Counted from the stretch's first letter, positions 7,443 to 15,958 are shown. The stretch: 55,497 nucleotides of DNA from Clostridiales bacterium (GCA_019421385.1 JAHZFK010000020.1:1-55497), one strand, 5' to 3'. The notes: a model not told the origin generated them from the sequence alone. A program made the numbers and translations.

Positions 7443-9742
7443 GCCTGTCCCTTTTTGATGCCCCACAGCACCTTTTCCGGCGTGATCGGCAATTCACGGT
7501 GCCAAACACCGGTTGCGTGCGCAATGGCATGTGCCAGCGCGGGAGAGGGCGTGTTGATGACGATTTCACCGATGGACTTTGCGCCAAACGGACCGCTCTG
7601 CTCATAGCTGGACTCAAATTCCACCCGAAGCTTGCCCATATCCAGCCGCGTCGGGATTTTGTACTGCATAAAGGAGTTTTCCGCGATGCGTCCGGTCGGC
7701 TCGTAGGTCACATCCTCGAAGAGCGCCATGCCGATGCCCTGCACGATGCCGCCTTCGGTCTGCACGCGGGCAAGGTTCGGGTTGACCGGCGTGCCGCAGT
7801 CCACGACCGCAACATAATCCAGCACATCGACCTGTCCGGTTTCCTTGTCCAGTTCGATCTCGACCATACCGACCATGAACGGCGGTGGTGAGACGGGCGA
7901 CGAATGGGACGCAGTCGCCTGCACGGCGGTTTCATTGCCGCACATCGACTTGGTCGCAATGTCAAACAGCGAAACCTCCCCCGTGCCGTCCAGTTTGCGC
8001 ACCACACGGCCCGAAAATTCGACCTCGTTTATGTCGCAGTCCAACATACCCGCCGCAATTTTGCACAGGTTTTCCTTCAGCTGCGCACACGCCTTTTCGA
8101 CCGCCTTACCGGTGATATAGGTGGTTGAGGACGCATACGAGCCGGAGTCATAGGGCGACGCGTCCGAATCCGCGCCGAACACCGCGATATCATCCACTGA
8201 GCAGTCCAGACATTCAGCCGCCATCTGCGCCAGGATGGTGTCGCAGCCTGTGCCCATATCCGCCGCACCAATCGTCAGGTTATAGAAGCCCTCGTCGCTC
8301 AGCTTGATGGTCGCGGAGCCAACGTCCACACCCGAAATGCCCGAGCCTTGCATCGCCATCGCCACGCCCGCGGTGCGCACCTTGCCGTTCCCCATGTCGC
8401 GCACAGGATATTTCTCATCCCAGCCGAACAGCTCTTTGCAACGCGCCATACAGCGGTCGAGCGCACAGGCGCTGGCAGGTTCATTATAATAAGCGTGCAT
8501 GATCTGCCCCTCGCGCACCATGTTGCGCTCACGGATGGCAACCGGATCAAGCCCCAAGCGGTCGGCCAGCTCACTGACCGCGCTTTCGACCGCGAAAATG
8601 CCCTGTGTCGCGCCATAGCCGCGGTACGCGCCCGCCGCCTGCACGTTGGTGTACACCACATCATAGGCAAAGCGGTGCGCTTCGAGGTTACCAGTATAAA
8701 GCGGGATGGATTTGTGTCCGGACAGACCGACCGTCGTCGGGCCGTGCTCGCCGAATGCGCCCGTATTGGACAGCGTATACACATCAATCGCACGGATAAC
8801 GCCGTCCTTGTTCGCGCCAACGCGCACCTTGACTTCCATTTCGTGCCGCGGCGAGCCTGCGATCTGGCATTCCTCGCGGGAATAGATCATCTTAGCCGCC
8901 TTGCCGGTTTTCCACGTCACCAGCGCGGGATACACCTCGGCCACGACCGACTGCTTCGCACCAAAGCCGCCGCCGATGCGCGGCTTTTCGACGTGGATCT
9001 TGCTCTTCGGGATATCCAGCGCATTTGCAATGATGCGCCGCACATGGAACACGATCTGCGTCGAGGAAATGATGTGCAGCCGTCCATAGTGGTCCATCTC
9101 GGTATAGGTGCGGAAGGTCTCCATCATCGCCTGCTGGCAGGCCTTGGTGTGATAGGTGTGCTCCACGACCTCATCACAGTCCGCCAGCACCGCATCCACA
9201 TCACCGTGGCTGCCGCATTCGCTCGCGCACAGGTTGCGCTGGTTGTCCGCGCCGACCGGGCAGAGCGCACGCCAGTTGTCCTCCGGATGCACCAAAATCG
9301 GATTATCCTTTGCCTTGTGGAAATCCAGAACCGGTTCCAACACCTGATATTTCACTTTGATGAGCTTTAACGCCTTGTCAACCGTCTTTTCAGTCTCGCC
9401 TGCGACGATCGCCACCGCGTCGCCTACGAAGCGCACGCGCTGGTCAAGAATCAGCCGGTCGTAAGGCGACGGCTCAGGGAAGGTCTGCCCCGCCATGGTG
9501 AACCGCTTCTGCGGCACGTCCTTGTAAGTGAAAATGCACTCGATGCCCGGCACCTTGCACGCGATATCGGTGTTGATCTCCTCAATCAGCGCGTGTGCGT
9601 GCGGAGAGCGCAGCACCTTGACCACCAGACAATCCCGCGGGGTCACATCGTCCACATAGGCGGGCTTGCCCAGCAGCAGCTGCATGGCGTCCTTTTTGCG
9701 CACCGGCTGGCTGACTACGCGAAAATTCGTCTCCGCCATCAT
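7439..9742 (-). CDS. Xanthine dehydrogenase-type molybdopterin-binding subunit
   Basis: The 767-aa protein has the aldehyde oxidase/xanthine dehydrogenase small domain first (a/b hammerhead with DRLILDQRVRFVGDAVAIV). The two-part molybdopterin-binding domain follows, with RIGGGFGAKQ near residue 255, AYRGYGATQ, and GAKSIGE near the C terminus, where Glu726 is the expected catalytic base. It hydroxylates a heterocycle using water. Purines are the likely substrates because a xanthine permease and Xpt share the element, but related enzymes act on nicotinate and other rings. It overlaps the iron-sulfur gene upstream by 4 bp and the MocA-like gene downstream by 4 bp. Confidence 0.9.
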   Translation of the reverse strand: MMAETNFRVVSQPVRKKDAMQLLLGKPAYVDDVTPRDCLVVKVLRSPHAHALIEEINTDIACKVPGIECIFTYKDVPQKRFTMAGQTFPEPSPYDRLILDQRVRFVGDAVAIVAGETEKTVDKALKLIKVKYQVLEPVLDFHKAKDNPILVHPEDNWRALCPVGADNQRNLCASECGSHGDVDAVLADCDEVVEHTYHTKACQQAMMETFRTYTEMDHYGRLHIISSTQIVFHVRRIIANALDIPKSKIHVEKPRIGGGFGAKQSVVAEVYPALVTWKTGKAAKMIYSREECQIAGSPRHEMEVKVRVGANKDGVIRAIDVYTLSNTGAFGEHGPTTVGLSGHKSIPLYTGNLEAHRFAYDVVYTNVQAAGAYRGYGATQGIFAVESAVSELADRLGLDPVAIRERNMVREGQIMHAYYNEPASACALDRCMARCKELFGWDEKYPVRDMGNGKVRTAGVAMAMQGSGISGVDVGSATIKLSDEGFYNLTIGAADMGTGCDTILAQMAAECLDCSVDDIAVFGADSDASPYDSGSYASSTTYITGKAVEKACAQLKENLCKIAAGMLDCDINEVEFSGRVVRKLDGTGEVSLFDIATKSMCGNETAVQATASHSSPVSPPPFMVGMVEIELDKETGQVDVLDYVAVVDCGTPVNPNLARVQTEGGIVQGIGMALFEDVTYEPTGRIAENSFMQYKIPTRLDMGKLRVEFESSYEQSGPFGAKSIGEIVINTPSPALAHAIAHATGVWHRELPITPEKVLWGIKKGQA

Positions 9743-10200
9743 GCATCCCCCTTTCGGCTGTTCAGATAAGCGCGGATGCCGCGCAGCTGTCCCTCATAGC
9801 CCGAGCAGCGGCACAGATTGCCCGCGAGATAGGCGCGGATCTCGTCGTCGGTCGGGTCGGGGTTCTCGCGCAAGAGCGCAATCGTATTCATCACAAAGCC
9901 GGGGTTGCAGAAGCCGCACTGCTCCGCGCCCTGATCGGCGATAAAGCCGACAAAGTCCTCGGCCTCCTCCTGCAAGCCCTCCAGCGTCTGCACGTGATGG
10001 CCTGCCGCGCGCGCTGCCAGCACGCTGCACGACAAAACGGGCGTGCCGTCCATCAGCACGGTGCACAGACCGCAGTTTGCGGTTTCGCAGCCGCGCTTGA
10101 CCGAATCGCAGCCATGCGCGCGCACAAAGTCGATCAGCAGCGTGTCCGCTTCGATTTCCGCGGTCAGCGGCTTGCCGTTGAGTGTCAGTTTGATCTCCAT
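9739..10200 (-). CDS. Xanthine dehydrogenase-type [2Fe-2S] subunit
   Basis: The 153-aa protein has both clusters of this family. The plant-type site uses Cys38, Cys43, Cys46 and Cys58. The second site uses Cys95, Cys98, Cys130 and Cys132 (QCGFC and LCRCSGYEGQ). It moves electrons from the molybdenum centre to the FAD subunit. It is encoded between these two partners, with a 3-bp gap upstream and a 4-bp overlap downstream, so a 1:1:1 complex is expected. Confidence 0.93.
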   Translation of the reverse strand: MEIKLTLNGKPLTAEIEADTLLIDFVRAHGCDSVKRGCETANCGLCTVLMDGTPVLSCSVLAARAAGHHVQTLEGLQEEAEDFVGFIADQGAEQCGFCNPGFVMNTIALLRENPDPTDDEIRAYLAGNLCRCSGYEGQLRGIRAYLNSRKGDA

Positions 10201-10203
10201 GCC

Positions 10204-11007
10204 TTATCCCTCCTTTGCCAGCGCCATCGCTGCGCGGCGCACCAGCACCTTGCAGATCTCGCGCCGATAGTCTGCGCTGCCGCGCATGTTGCCGCCCAGC
10301 ACTGCACGCGACGCGATATCCTCCGCGAAGGCGCGCGCGCTGTCCTCGGTGATGCCCTGCGCCAGAATGCCCTTTTCGTCCGCGAAAACGACCGCGGGCA
10401 TCGGCCGTGCGCCGACGACACAGGTATACGCCCCATCCTGCCCGGCAAGCGCCACGGTCAGCACGGGGAAATCAGTCGAAATATTGCGCTGGGACAGATA
10501 GACCACCCGCCGCGCCGTTTTGGGCACAATCACCTCGGTCAAAATGTCGCGTGTCGTGCGCGGCAGCGCCGCGAAGTCCGCAAGCGGCATCTCGCCCGCG
10601 TGGTGCAGCTTTACCCGCGCGTCCAGCGCGAGGAACAGCGTCAGCACATCGGAAAAGCCGAACCGGCCCCACAGGCTGCCGCCGAGCGTCGCGCAGTTGC
10701 GGAACTGTACACCAACAATGTGCTTGACCGCTTCCTCCATCGCGCCCTGCGTGAGTTTTGCAAACCCCTCGTGCAGCTCGAGCGCGCGCAGCGGCACCAT
10801 CGCGCCGATGCGGTATTCGGTATCGGTTTCCTCGATTTTGTCCAGTCCCAGATCGCACAGGTCGATCGCCGTGCCGACCTGCCGCTTGTGCATCTTGAGC
10901 CACAGCATACCGCCCAGCACCACATTATTTTTCTTTTGACAAAGCGCGTAAGCCTCGTCCAGACTCTGCGCCCGTACATATTGATTGATCGAAAGCACCT
11001 TTCCCAT
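10204..11007 (-). CDS. Xanthine dehydrogenase-type FAD-binding subunit
   Basis: The 267-aa protein from MGKVLSINQYVRAQSLDEAY has the molybdopterin dehydrogenase FAD fold, with LGGMLWLKM in place of the usual GGGTDLL loop and ATLGGSLWGRFGFSD as the second flavin-binding segment. The C-terminal CO-dehydrogenase flavoprotein domain follows. This variant of the loops is one I associate with clostridial molybdenum hydroxylases. The frame extends to 11094, but the start at 11007 has GAGG at a suitable distance and matches the conserved part. It opens the operon FAD-FeS-Mo-MocA. Confidence 0.87.
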   Translation of the reverse strand: MGKVLSINQYVRAQSLDEAYALCQKKNNVVLGGMLWLKMHKRQVGTAIDLCDLGLDKIEETDTEYRIGAMVPLRALELHEGFAKLTQGAMEEAVKHIVGVQFRNCATLGGSLWGRFGFSDVLTLFLALDARVKLHHAGEMPLADFAALPRTTRDILTEVIVPKTARRVVYLSQRNISTDFPVLTVALAGQDGAYTCVVGARPMPAVVFADEKGILAQGITEDSARAFAEDIASRAVLGGNMRGSADYRREICKVLVRRAAMALAKEG

Positions 11008-11118
11008 CCTTCCGTCCTCAGTTTCCGTCTTTTGCCGTATCCATTCCCATTCGTCCTTGGACATTCCCGGCACGCAGCATAGCATCGCTGCCATACAATT
11101 TCCAGTCTCTTTGCAGTC

Positions 11119-11146
11119 ATTATATCATATCGGGCCGCTTTTCCAA
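11119..11146 (-). promoter_or_regulatory. Promoter of the molybdenum hydroxylase operon
   Basis: On the minus strand TTGGAA (11141-11146), a 16-bp spacer and TATAAT (11119-11124) form a promoter about 110 bp upstream of the FAD-subunit start. It is divergent from the marR promoter, 50 bp away. Confidence 0.65.
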
Positions 11147-11195
11147 AGCGATTTCCACTATTTTTCCACAGAAACCGCTTTTGTATTTTCCCCGC

Positions 11196-11243
11196 TTGAC
11201 TTTAGTCCGAAACCGTACTATACTATAATCCGAATTCGGACTA
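11196..11243 (+). promoter_or_regulatory. Promoter and palindromic operator of the marR-MATE operon
   Basis: TTGACT (11196-11201), a 17-bp spacer and TATACT (11219-11224) make the promoter. A perfect 12-bp palindrome TCCGAATTCGGA covers 11229-11240, just after the -10 box. A TAGTCCGAA copy at 11203-11211 in the spacer pairs with TTCGGACTA at 11235-11243. This is a good candidate for MarR autoregulation. Confidence 0.7.
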
Positions 11244-11258
11244 TGGAGGAAATCATTT

Positions 11259-11699
11259 ATGGAACTGCGCGCCAAAATGGAGCAGCTCAACACCTGCATC
11301 TGTAAGATGACCGAACTGTACCGCACCTGGGCCAAGCGGCACGGCATGAGCTACAACACCATGATGACGCTTTATGCATTGGGGCAGTCGCGCAAATGCA
11401 CACAAAAGCAGATCGCGGACGAATGGCTCATCCCGAAGCAGACAGTCAACACGATCATCAAAGAGCTGGAGCGGCTGGGCTATATCCGCTTTGAACCGCT
11501 GCCCGGCAGCAAGCAAAAAGTGGTCTGCCTGACCGAATCCGGCCGCGCCTATGCGGACAGCTGCCTGCACGAGCTGTACGAAGTGGAAGCACGCGCGCTG
11601 CGCTCGCTCGGGCAGCCGCTGACCGATATCTTTATTGAGTGCAATCTCGCTTTTGTGGAACGGCTGGACGAGGAGGTGCGCAGTCATGCCGGAGAATAA
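11259..11699 (+). CDS. MarR-family transcriptional regulator
   Basis: The 146-aa winged-helix protein contains YNTMMTLYALGQ, the recognition helix region QIADEWLIPKQTVNTIIKEL (about residues 50-69) and a wing with GYIRFEPLPGSKQKVVCLTESG. It probably represses its own operon through the palindrome at its promoter. Its gene overlaps the MATE gene by 14 bp, the usual arrangement for a ligand-responsive efflux pair. Whether it also controls the divergent molybdenum operon is open; the two promoters are only 50 bp apart. Confidence 0.88.
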   Translation: MELRAKMEQLNTCICKMTELYRTWAKRHGMSYNTMMTLYALGQSRKCTQKQIADEWLIPKQTVNTIIKELERLGYIRFEPLPGSKQKVVCLTESGRAYADSCLHELYEVEARALRSLGQPLTDIFIECNLAFVERLDEEVRSHAGE

Positions 11700-13032
11700 T
11701 GCGCTGGCGCGGCAGTTCACCCTGCCTTCCCTGATGCGCTTTGCGCTGCCCAATATCATTATGATGGTATTCCTCTCTATGTATACCATTGTGGACGGCA
11801 TGTTTATTTCCCGCTATGTCGGCACGCTCGCGCTATCGGCGGTCAATATGACCTATCCGCTCAACTGTCTGGAAATGGCGCTTGGCATCATGCTTGCCTC
11901 GGGCGGCAGCGCAGTCATCGCGCGGCAGCTGGGCGAGGGCGACGAGGACAAGGCGCGGCACAATTTTTCGTTCTTGATCGTGGTGTCGGTCGCGGTCAGT
12001 CTGGTGTTTTCGCTGGCTGCTATCTTTTTCCTTGACCCGATCATTTCCGCGCTCGGCGCGAGCGAAGCGCAGTTTGACTTGTGCCGCACCTATGCGCGGC
12101 TGCTGATGCTGTTTTCGCCCGCGTTTTTCCTGCAAACCGCGTTCCAGACGCTGTTTATCACCGCGGGTCGCCCCGGGTTAGGTCTCGCCGCGACCGTGGG
12201 CGGCGGCCTGACCAACATCGTGCTGGATTATGTGTTCATCGCGCGTCTGCACTGGGGTATCGCGGGTGCAGCTGTCGCCACAGGACTGGGCTATCTTGTT
12301 CCCGCCGTGGTCGGTCTGATATTCTTCACATGGAACCGGCGCGGCACGCTGTTTTTTGTCCGTCCGCGCACCGACTGGCGCATGTTGCTGTTCGCCTGCG
12401 CCAACGGCTCATCCGAAATGGTCACCAACATCGCCAACGCCATCACGACCTATCTGTTCAACCTGATTTTCCTGCACTACTGGGGCGAGGACGGCGTTGC
12501 ATCCATCACGATCGTTCTGTACTTCCAGTTTGTGTTCACCGCCGTATTTTTCGGCTTCTCGATGGGTGTTGCGCCTGTGTTCAGCTACAAATACGGCGCG
12601 CAGGACACGGCGCAGCTGCGGCGGCTGTTCCGCTACTGCATCGGTTTTGTGATCCTGTGCTCGGTGTTCTGCACTGTGCTCTCGCTCATGGTCATCCGGC
12701 CAAGCCTTGCGCTGTTCACCGACGCGGGCAGCCGCGTGTTCTCCATCACGATCGAGGGCTTCCCGATCTATGCGGTGTCCTTCCTGTTTATGGGCTTGAG
12801 CATCTTTGCGTCCTCGCTGTTCACCGCCTTTTCCGACGGGCGCGTGTCGGCCATCATCTCCTTTGCCCGCACGCTGGTCTTCCTCGTCGGCATGTTGCTG
12901 CTGTTGCCCATGCTGTTGGGGGAAATCGGCGTCTGGCTGGCCGTACCCGCCGCCGAACTGCTCGGCATCGTGGTCTCTATCGGTTATCTTGTCCGCCTGC
13001 GCGGCGTCTATCACTATGGAAAGAGCGAATAG
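11686..13032 (+). CDS. MATE-family efflux transporter
   Basis: The 448-aa membrane protein has two MatE repeats and about 12 transmembrane segments. It begins MPENNALARQFTLPSLMRFA and contains TIVDGMFISRYVGTLALSAV, a typical MATE N-terminal segment. MATE proteins export organic cations or drugs using Na+ or H+. The start at 11686 is preferred because GAGGAGGT lies 8 bp upstream. It is co-transcribed with marR and is cargo of the asnB element. The substrate is unknown; a purine or toxic by-product is conceivable from context only. Confidence 0.88.
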   Translation: MPENNALARQFTLPSLMRFALPNIIMMVFLSMYTIVDGMFISRYVGTLALSAVNMTYPLNCLEMALGIMLASGGSAVIARQLGEGDEDKARHNFSFLIVVSVAVSLVFSLAAIFFLDPIISALGASEAQFDLCRTYARLLMLFSPAFFLQTAFQTLFITAGRPGLGLAATVGGGLTNIVLDYVFIARLHWGIAGAAVATGLGYLVPAVVGLIFFTWNRRGTLFFVRPRTDWRMLLFACANGSSEMVTNIANAITTYLFNLIFLHYWGEDGVASITIVLYFQFVFTAVFFGFSMGVAPVFSYKYGAQDTAQLRRLFRYCIGFVILCSVFCTVLSLMVIRPSLALFTDAGSRVFSITIEGFPIYAVSFLFMGLSIFASSLFTAFSDGRVSAIISFARTLVFLVGMLLLLPMLLGEIGVWLAVPAAELLGIVVSIGYLVRLRGVYHYGKSE

Positions 13033-13033
13033 C

Positions 13034-13069
13034 AAAAAGCTCCTCTGCATCACGCAGAGGAGCTTTTTT
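13034..13069. terminator. Bidirectional terminator
   Basis: A 15-bp perfect stem (AAAAAGCTCCTCTGC with its complement) and a 5-nt loop have A- and T-runs on both sides. It separates the convergent MATE and permease genes. Confidence 0.9.
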
Positions 13070-13078
13070 ATCCCATTT

Positions 13079-14512
13079 TTAATTTTCCGCCGGTTTTTCC
13101 TTGGGCAGCAGCACGTTCAGGAGGATCGCAACGAACGCAGCCGGAACGATGCCCGAACCGCCGAACACCAGCTGCACCGCCTGCGGCAGGCCAGCCAGCA
13201 CGGCGCTGTTCGCGCCGAGGCCATAGCCCAGACCGAGCGCGACCGAAACAATGGTCATGCTGCGCGCAGTCAGCGGCTCGCGGGTGATGAGCTGGATACC
13301 GCTCATGACGATGGACGAGAACATGATGACCGCCGCTCCGCCGAGTACGCTCTGCGGCATAATGGACACAACCGCCGCTAGCTTGGGGAACAGGCCGCAC
13401 AGGATGAGGAACACCGCGCCACATGCCAGCGCAAAGCGGTTGACAACCTTGGTCATCGTGACCAAACCGACGTTCTGGCTGAACGAGGTGTTGGGCAGCA
13501 CGCCGAATACGGCGGCGAAAGAGGAACCGAGGCCATCGCAGATGATGCCGCCGGACAGCTCCTTGTCGGTCGCCTCGCGGCCCATGCCGCCTTCCATAAC
13601 GCCCGAGATATCGCCCACGGTCTCAACCGCGGTGACAACGAACATGATCATGACAGGTGCAATGGCACGCACGTCAAATACGATCGGCACCGGCATGATT
13701 TCCGGCACGGCAAACCAGCTTGCCTGGGCAACCTTGTCCCAATTGAGCACCCACGCCTTGGTGTACTCCACGCCGTCCGCAGTCACGCCGGTCGTGGACA
13801 GGAACAGCGGCAGCACCGCGCACAGCACATAGCCGAAGATGATGCCGAGCAGGATGCAGGAATAGCTCAAAACGCCCTTGGTGCAGTGCTTGAAAATCAG
13901 AATGACGACCAGCACTGCCAGCGCGATCAGCAGGTTTTCGATCGAGCCGTAGTCCTTCGCGCCCGAACCGCCGCCAAACGAAGCAACGCCCACGCTGATG
14001 AGCGACAGACCGATGGACAGCACGACCGTACCGGTCACGACCGCGGGGAAAAAGCGGCGCAAAGGCTTGAGGAAGAAGCCCAGCGCACCCTCAAACAGGC
14101 CACCGATGATGGATGCGCCCATGATCGCACCATAGGCCAGAATACCACCGCCCATGACGTTGGCCACGCTCTGGAACACGCCGATAAAGCCCGAGCTGGT
14201 GCCCATGATGATCGGCACCTTGCCGCCGACCGGCCCGATGGCGAACAGCTGCACCAGCGTGACGATGCCCGCAATCAGCATTGCATTTTGCAGCAGCGAC
14301 ACCTGAATCGCCGCGAACTGCTCCGCGTCGCTCATCGCGGCACACGCGCTCGTGATGATGAGGATGGGCGTTAAGTTGCCCACAAACATTGCCAGCACAT
14401 GCTGCAAGCCCAGCGGGATCGCCTGTCCCAGCGGCAGCTTGGCATGAAAGTCATACGGCCCGAAAAACGCTTTTTCCGGCGCCGCACCGTTTTTCTGCTT
14501 TTCTTTTTCCAT
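13079..14512 (-). CDS. NCS2-family xanthine/uracil permease
   Basis: The 477-aa protein has about 12-14 hydrophobic segments and the family marks PLGLQHVLAMFVGNLTPI near the N terminus, GTSSGFIGVF, and VETVGDISGVMEGG in the substrate-binding core. NCS2 proteins import xanthine, uric acid or uracil with protons or sodium. The start at 14512 follows GGGAGG; the open frame extends 24 codons further. With xpt and the hydroxylase on the same element, xanthine or a related purine is the likely substrate. I found no purine riboswitch before it. Confidence 0.9.
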   Translation of the reverse strand: MEKEKQKNGAAPEKAFFGPYDFHAKLPLGQAIPLGLQHVLAMFVGNLTPILIITSACAAMSDAEQFAAIQVSLLQNAMLIAGIVTLVQLFAIGPVGGKVPIIMGTSSGFIGVFQSVANVMGGGILAYGAIMGASIIGGLFEGALGFFLKPLRRFFPAVVTGTVVLSIGLSLISVGVASFGGGSGAKDYGSIENLLIALAVLVVILIFKHCTKGVLSYSCILLGIIFGYVLCAVLPLFLSTTGVTADGVEYTKAWVLNWDKVAQASWFAVPEIMPVPIVFDVRAIAPVMIMFVVTAVETVGDISGVMEGGMGREATDKELSGGIICDGLGSSFAAVFGVLPNTSFSQNVGLVTMTKVVNRFALACGAVFLILCGLFPKLAAVVSIMPQSVLGGAAVIMFSSIVMSGIQLITREPLTARSMTIVSVALGLGYGLGANSAVLAGLPQAVQLVFGGSGIVPAAFVAILLNVLLPKEKPAEN

Positions 14513-14710
14513 TTTATCCTCCCTGCTTACCGTTTTGTGAAATGAATCGCTTTTATTATAACAAAAACAGACGAATGCTCCCACCTGCTTTTGCTGTTTT
14601 TTGCTTCAAACCCGCATTTTCTACAAATAAGCCAACATCCCGCGCATCCGAGCGGCTTCTCTTGTCTTGTTTGACGCAATCCTCCGCCCATCCGCGCTTC
14701 CGCCAAAGAC

Positions 14711-14736
14711 AAAACCGGCTGCATCAGCCGGTTTTT
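14711..14736. terminator. Terminator of xpt
   Basis: The hairpin AACCGGCTG-CAT-CAGCCGGTT is followed by T-runs on both strands. It sits just beyond the xpt stop and before the permease promoter region. Confidence 0.85.
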
Positions 14737-14743
14737 GATGTTT

Positions 14744-15325
14744 TCAGTCGTCCCGGAAGCGCACGGTCTGCGTGGCGGCATCCATACCGTCCACAATCGC
14801 CAGCGACTCAACGTGCAATCCCTTTTCGCGCAGCATCTTGCCGCCGCACTGGAAACCCTTTTCGATCACAATGCCGATGCCCGCAACCGTGGCGTGCGCC
14901 GCTTCGATGATCTGGCACAGGCCGAGCGCCGCACAGCCGTTGGCCAGAAAATCGTCGATGATGAGCACATTTTCACCCGGCTGCAAAAAGCGGCTGGCCA
15001 CAATGACCTCGTATTTGCGCTTGTGGGTAAACGATTCGATCGGCGCGGACAGCATGGTGCCGTCCAAATTGATCGACTGCGACTTTTTGGCGAACACCAC
15101 CGGCACGCCGAAATACTGCGCCGCAATTGCCGCGATGCCGATGCCGGAGGCTTCGATGGTCAGGATCTTGTCGATCTTGACATCGGCAAAGCGCCGCTTG
15201 AATTCCTTGCCGATCTCGTTGAACAACGCAATATCCATCTGATGATTGAGGAAATTGTCCACCTTCAGCACATTTCCCTCTTTGATGACGCCGTCTTTCC
15301 TGATTCGTTCTTTCAACAGTTCCAT
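14744..15325 (-). CDS. xpt: Xanthine phosphoribosyltransferase
   Basis: The 193-aa protein has the exact family length and begins MELLKERIRKDGVIKEGNVL. It contains the PRPP-binding motif VLIIDDFLANG and the type I transferase core SGIGIAA. It converts xanthine and PRPP to XMP, so xanthine taken up by the neighbouring permease can enter nucleotide pools. The start at 15325 is supported by an AAGGAAGAG ribosome site and by homology. It is the last gene before attR. The short leader (promoter -10 TATGCT near 15372) has no room for a purine riboswitch. Confidence 0.93.
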   Translation of the reverse strand: MELLKERIRKDGVIKEGNVLKVDNFLNHQMDIALFNEIGKEFKRRFADVKIDKILTIEASGIGIAAIAAQYFGVPVVFAKKSQSINLDGTMLSAPIESFTHKRKYEVIVASRFLQPGENVLIIDDFLANGCAALGLCQIIEAAHATVAGIGIVIEKGFQCGGKMLREKGLHVESLAIVDGMDAATQTVRFRDD

Positions 15326-15443
15326 GCTCTCGCTCTTCCTTGTCCGTTTCATCCTCATTTGTTCTTTTTAAAAGCATACCATTTTTCGCGCGCACTGTAT
15401 AGCTTTTTTTCACGGTTTTTTTACATAAACCTGCTTTTCCTTT

Positions 15444-15497
15444 TGCGGTATCCTTCTGCAACGCTGCGCGACCGCAAGGACCGCATGAGCATGTATT
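15444..15497 (+). other. attR junction: left arm of attP, GA core, asnB half-site
   Basis: The arm TGCGGTATCCTTCTGCAAC (15444-15462) is followed by seven bases GCTGCGC, the core GA (15470-15471), then asnB sequence CCGCAAGGACCGCATG. The arm is the exact reverse complement of the one at 4268-4286 and is equally far from the core, as in attP sites of large serine integrases. Confidence 0.85.
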
Positions 15498-15904
15498 CCG
15501 GTCTGGAGGTGCGCGTCCCCTTCTGCGACCACCGCATTGTTGAATATGCCTACAACATGCCATGGGACTTCAAAGCGCTGAACGGGCGCGAAAAGGGCAT
15601 TGTGCGCCGCGCCTTTGCGCACGAACTGCCCGACGCAATCATTGACCGCAAGAAAAGCCCCTATCCCAAGACCTTCCACCCGGTCTATACCCGCCTGTGT
15701 GCGGATTATGTCCGCCGCATCTTCGAGGACAGCGACTCGACCGCCGCCCAACTATTCAACCATGCCGCCGTCGAGGCGCTCATGGAACGGCCGGAGAGTC
15801 TCGCGGAGCCGTGGTACGGCCAGCTCATGCGCACGCCGCAGATTTTCGCCTATATCATTCAAATCGACCGCTGGCTGCGGCAGTATAAGGTGCGGCTGGT
15901 GTGA
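15472..15904 (+). pseudogene. asnB: Asparagine synthetase, 3' part, separated from its start
   Basis: This 433-bp piece encodes CRKDRMSM-type sequence read as DRKDRMSMYSGLEVRVPFCD when joined to the GA at 4259-4260. It continues to the AsnB C terminus ending RQYKVRLV. It supplies the residues missing from the part at 2864-4260, with no gap or overlap, giving 609 aa. Because nothing in it is decayed (no stop, no frameshift), the split is either recent or regularly reversed by excision. In the inserted state it has no ribosome site of its own and is probably silent. Confidence 0.92.
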
Positions 15905-15929
15905 CCGGACGCTCTGCGGCAGCGAAAAT

Positions 15930-15958
15930 AGGAAATGACCGCAAAGCGGTCATTTCCT
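15930..15958. terminator. Hairpin between asnB and the HbpS-like gene
   Basis: A 13-bp perfect stem AGGAAATGACCGC with a 3-nt loop lies between convergent genes. It lacks a long T-run, so termination may be partial. Confidence 0.6.

Larger units (their letters stand above)
4261..15471. mobile_element. 11,211-bp serine-recombinase element with purine/xanthine genes, inserted in asnB
   Basis: The ends are defined by three independent signs. First, asnB breaks exactly at 4260 and resumes at 15472, and the joined frame is 1830 bp with FMATLLDRKDRMSM across the joint. Second, the dinucleotide GA occurs at both borders (4259-4260 and 15470-15471). Third, the 19-bp arms GTTGCAGAAGGATACCGCA (4268-4286) and its reverse complement (15444-15462) each lie 7 bp from GA, so circularising would build a symmetric attP. 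A large serine recombinase sits next to the left end. No replication, conjugation or capsid gene was seen, so spread between cells would need help from elsewhere. Confidence 0.9.

Noticed and set aside
8348..9370. 340-codon plus-strand frame over the molybdenum subunit
   Set aside because: It is antisense to a conserved enzyme whose motifs are intact, and shows no recognisable protein features.
14513..15443. Purine riboswitch before xpt or the xanthine permease
   Set aside because: Expected in many Firmicutes, but neither leader shows the three-way junction with the conserved loops; the xpt leader appears too short.
4268..15462. The 19-bp inverted repeats as terminal repeats of a DDE transposon
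   Set aside because: There is no DDE transposase inside and no target duplication. The repeats lie symmetrically round a 2-bp core with a serine recombinase present, which fits attP arms better.
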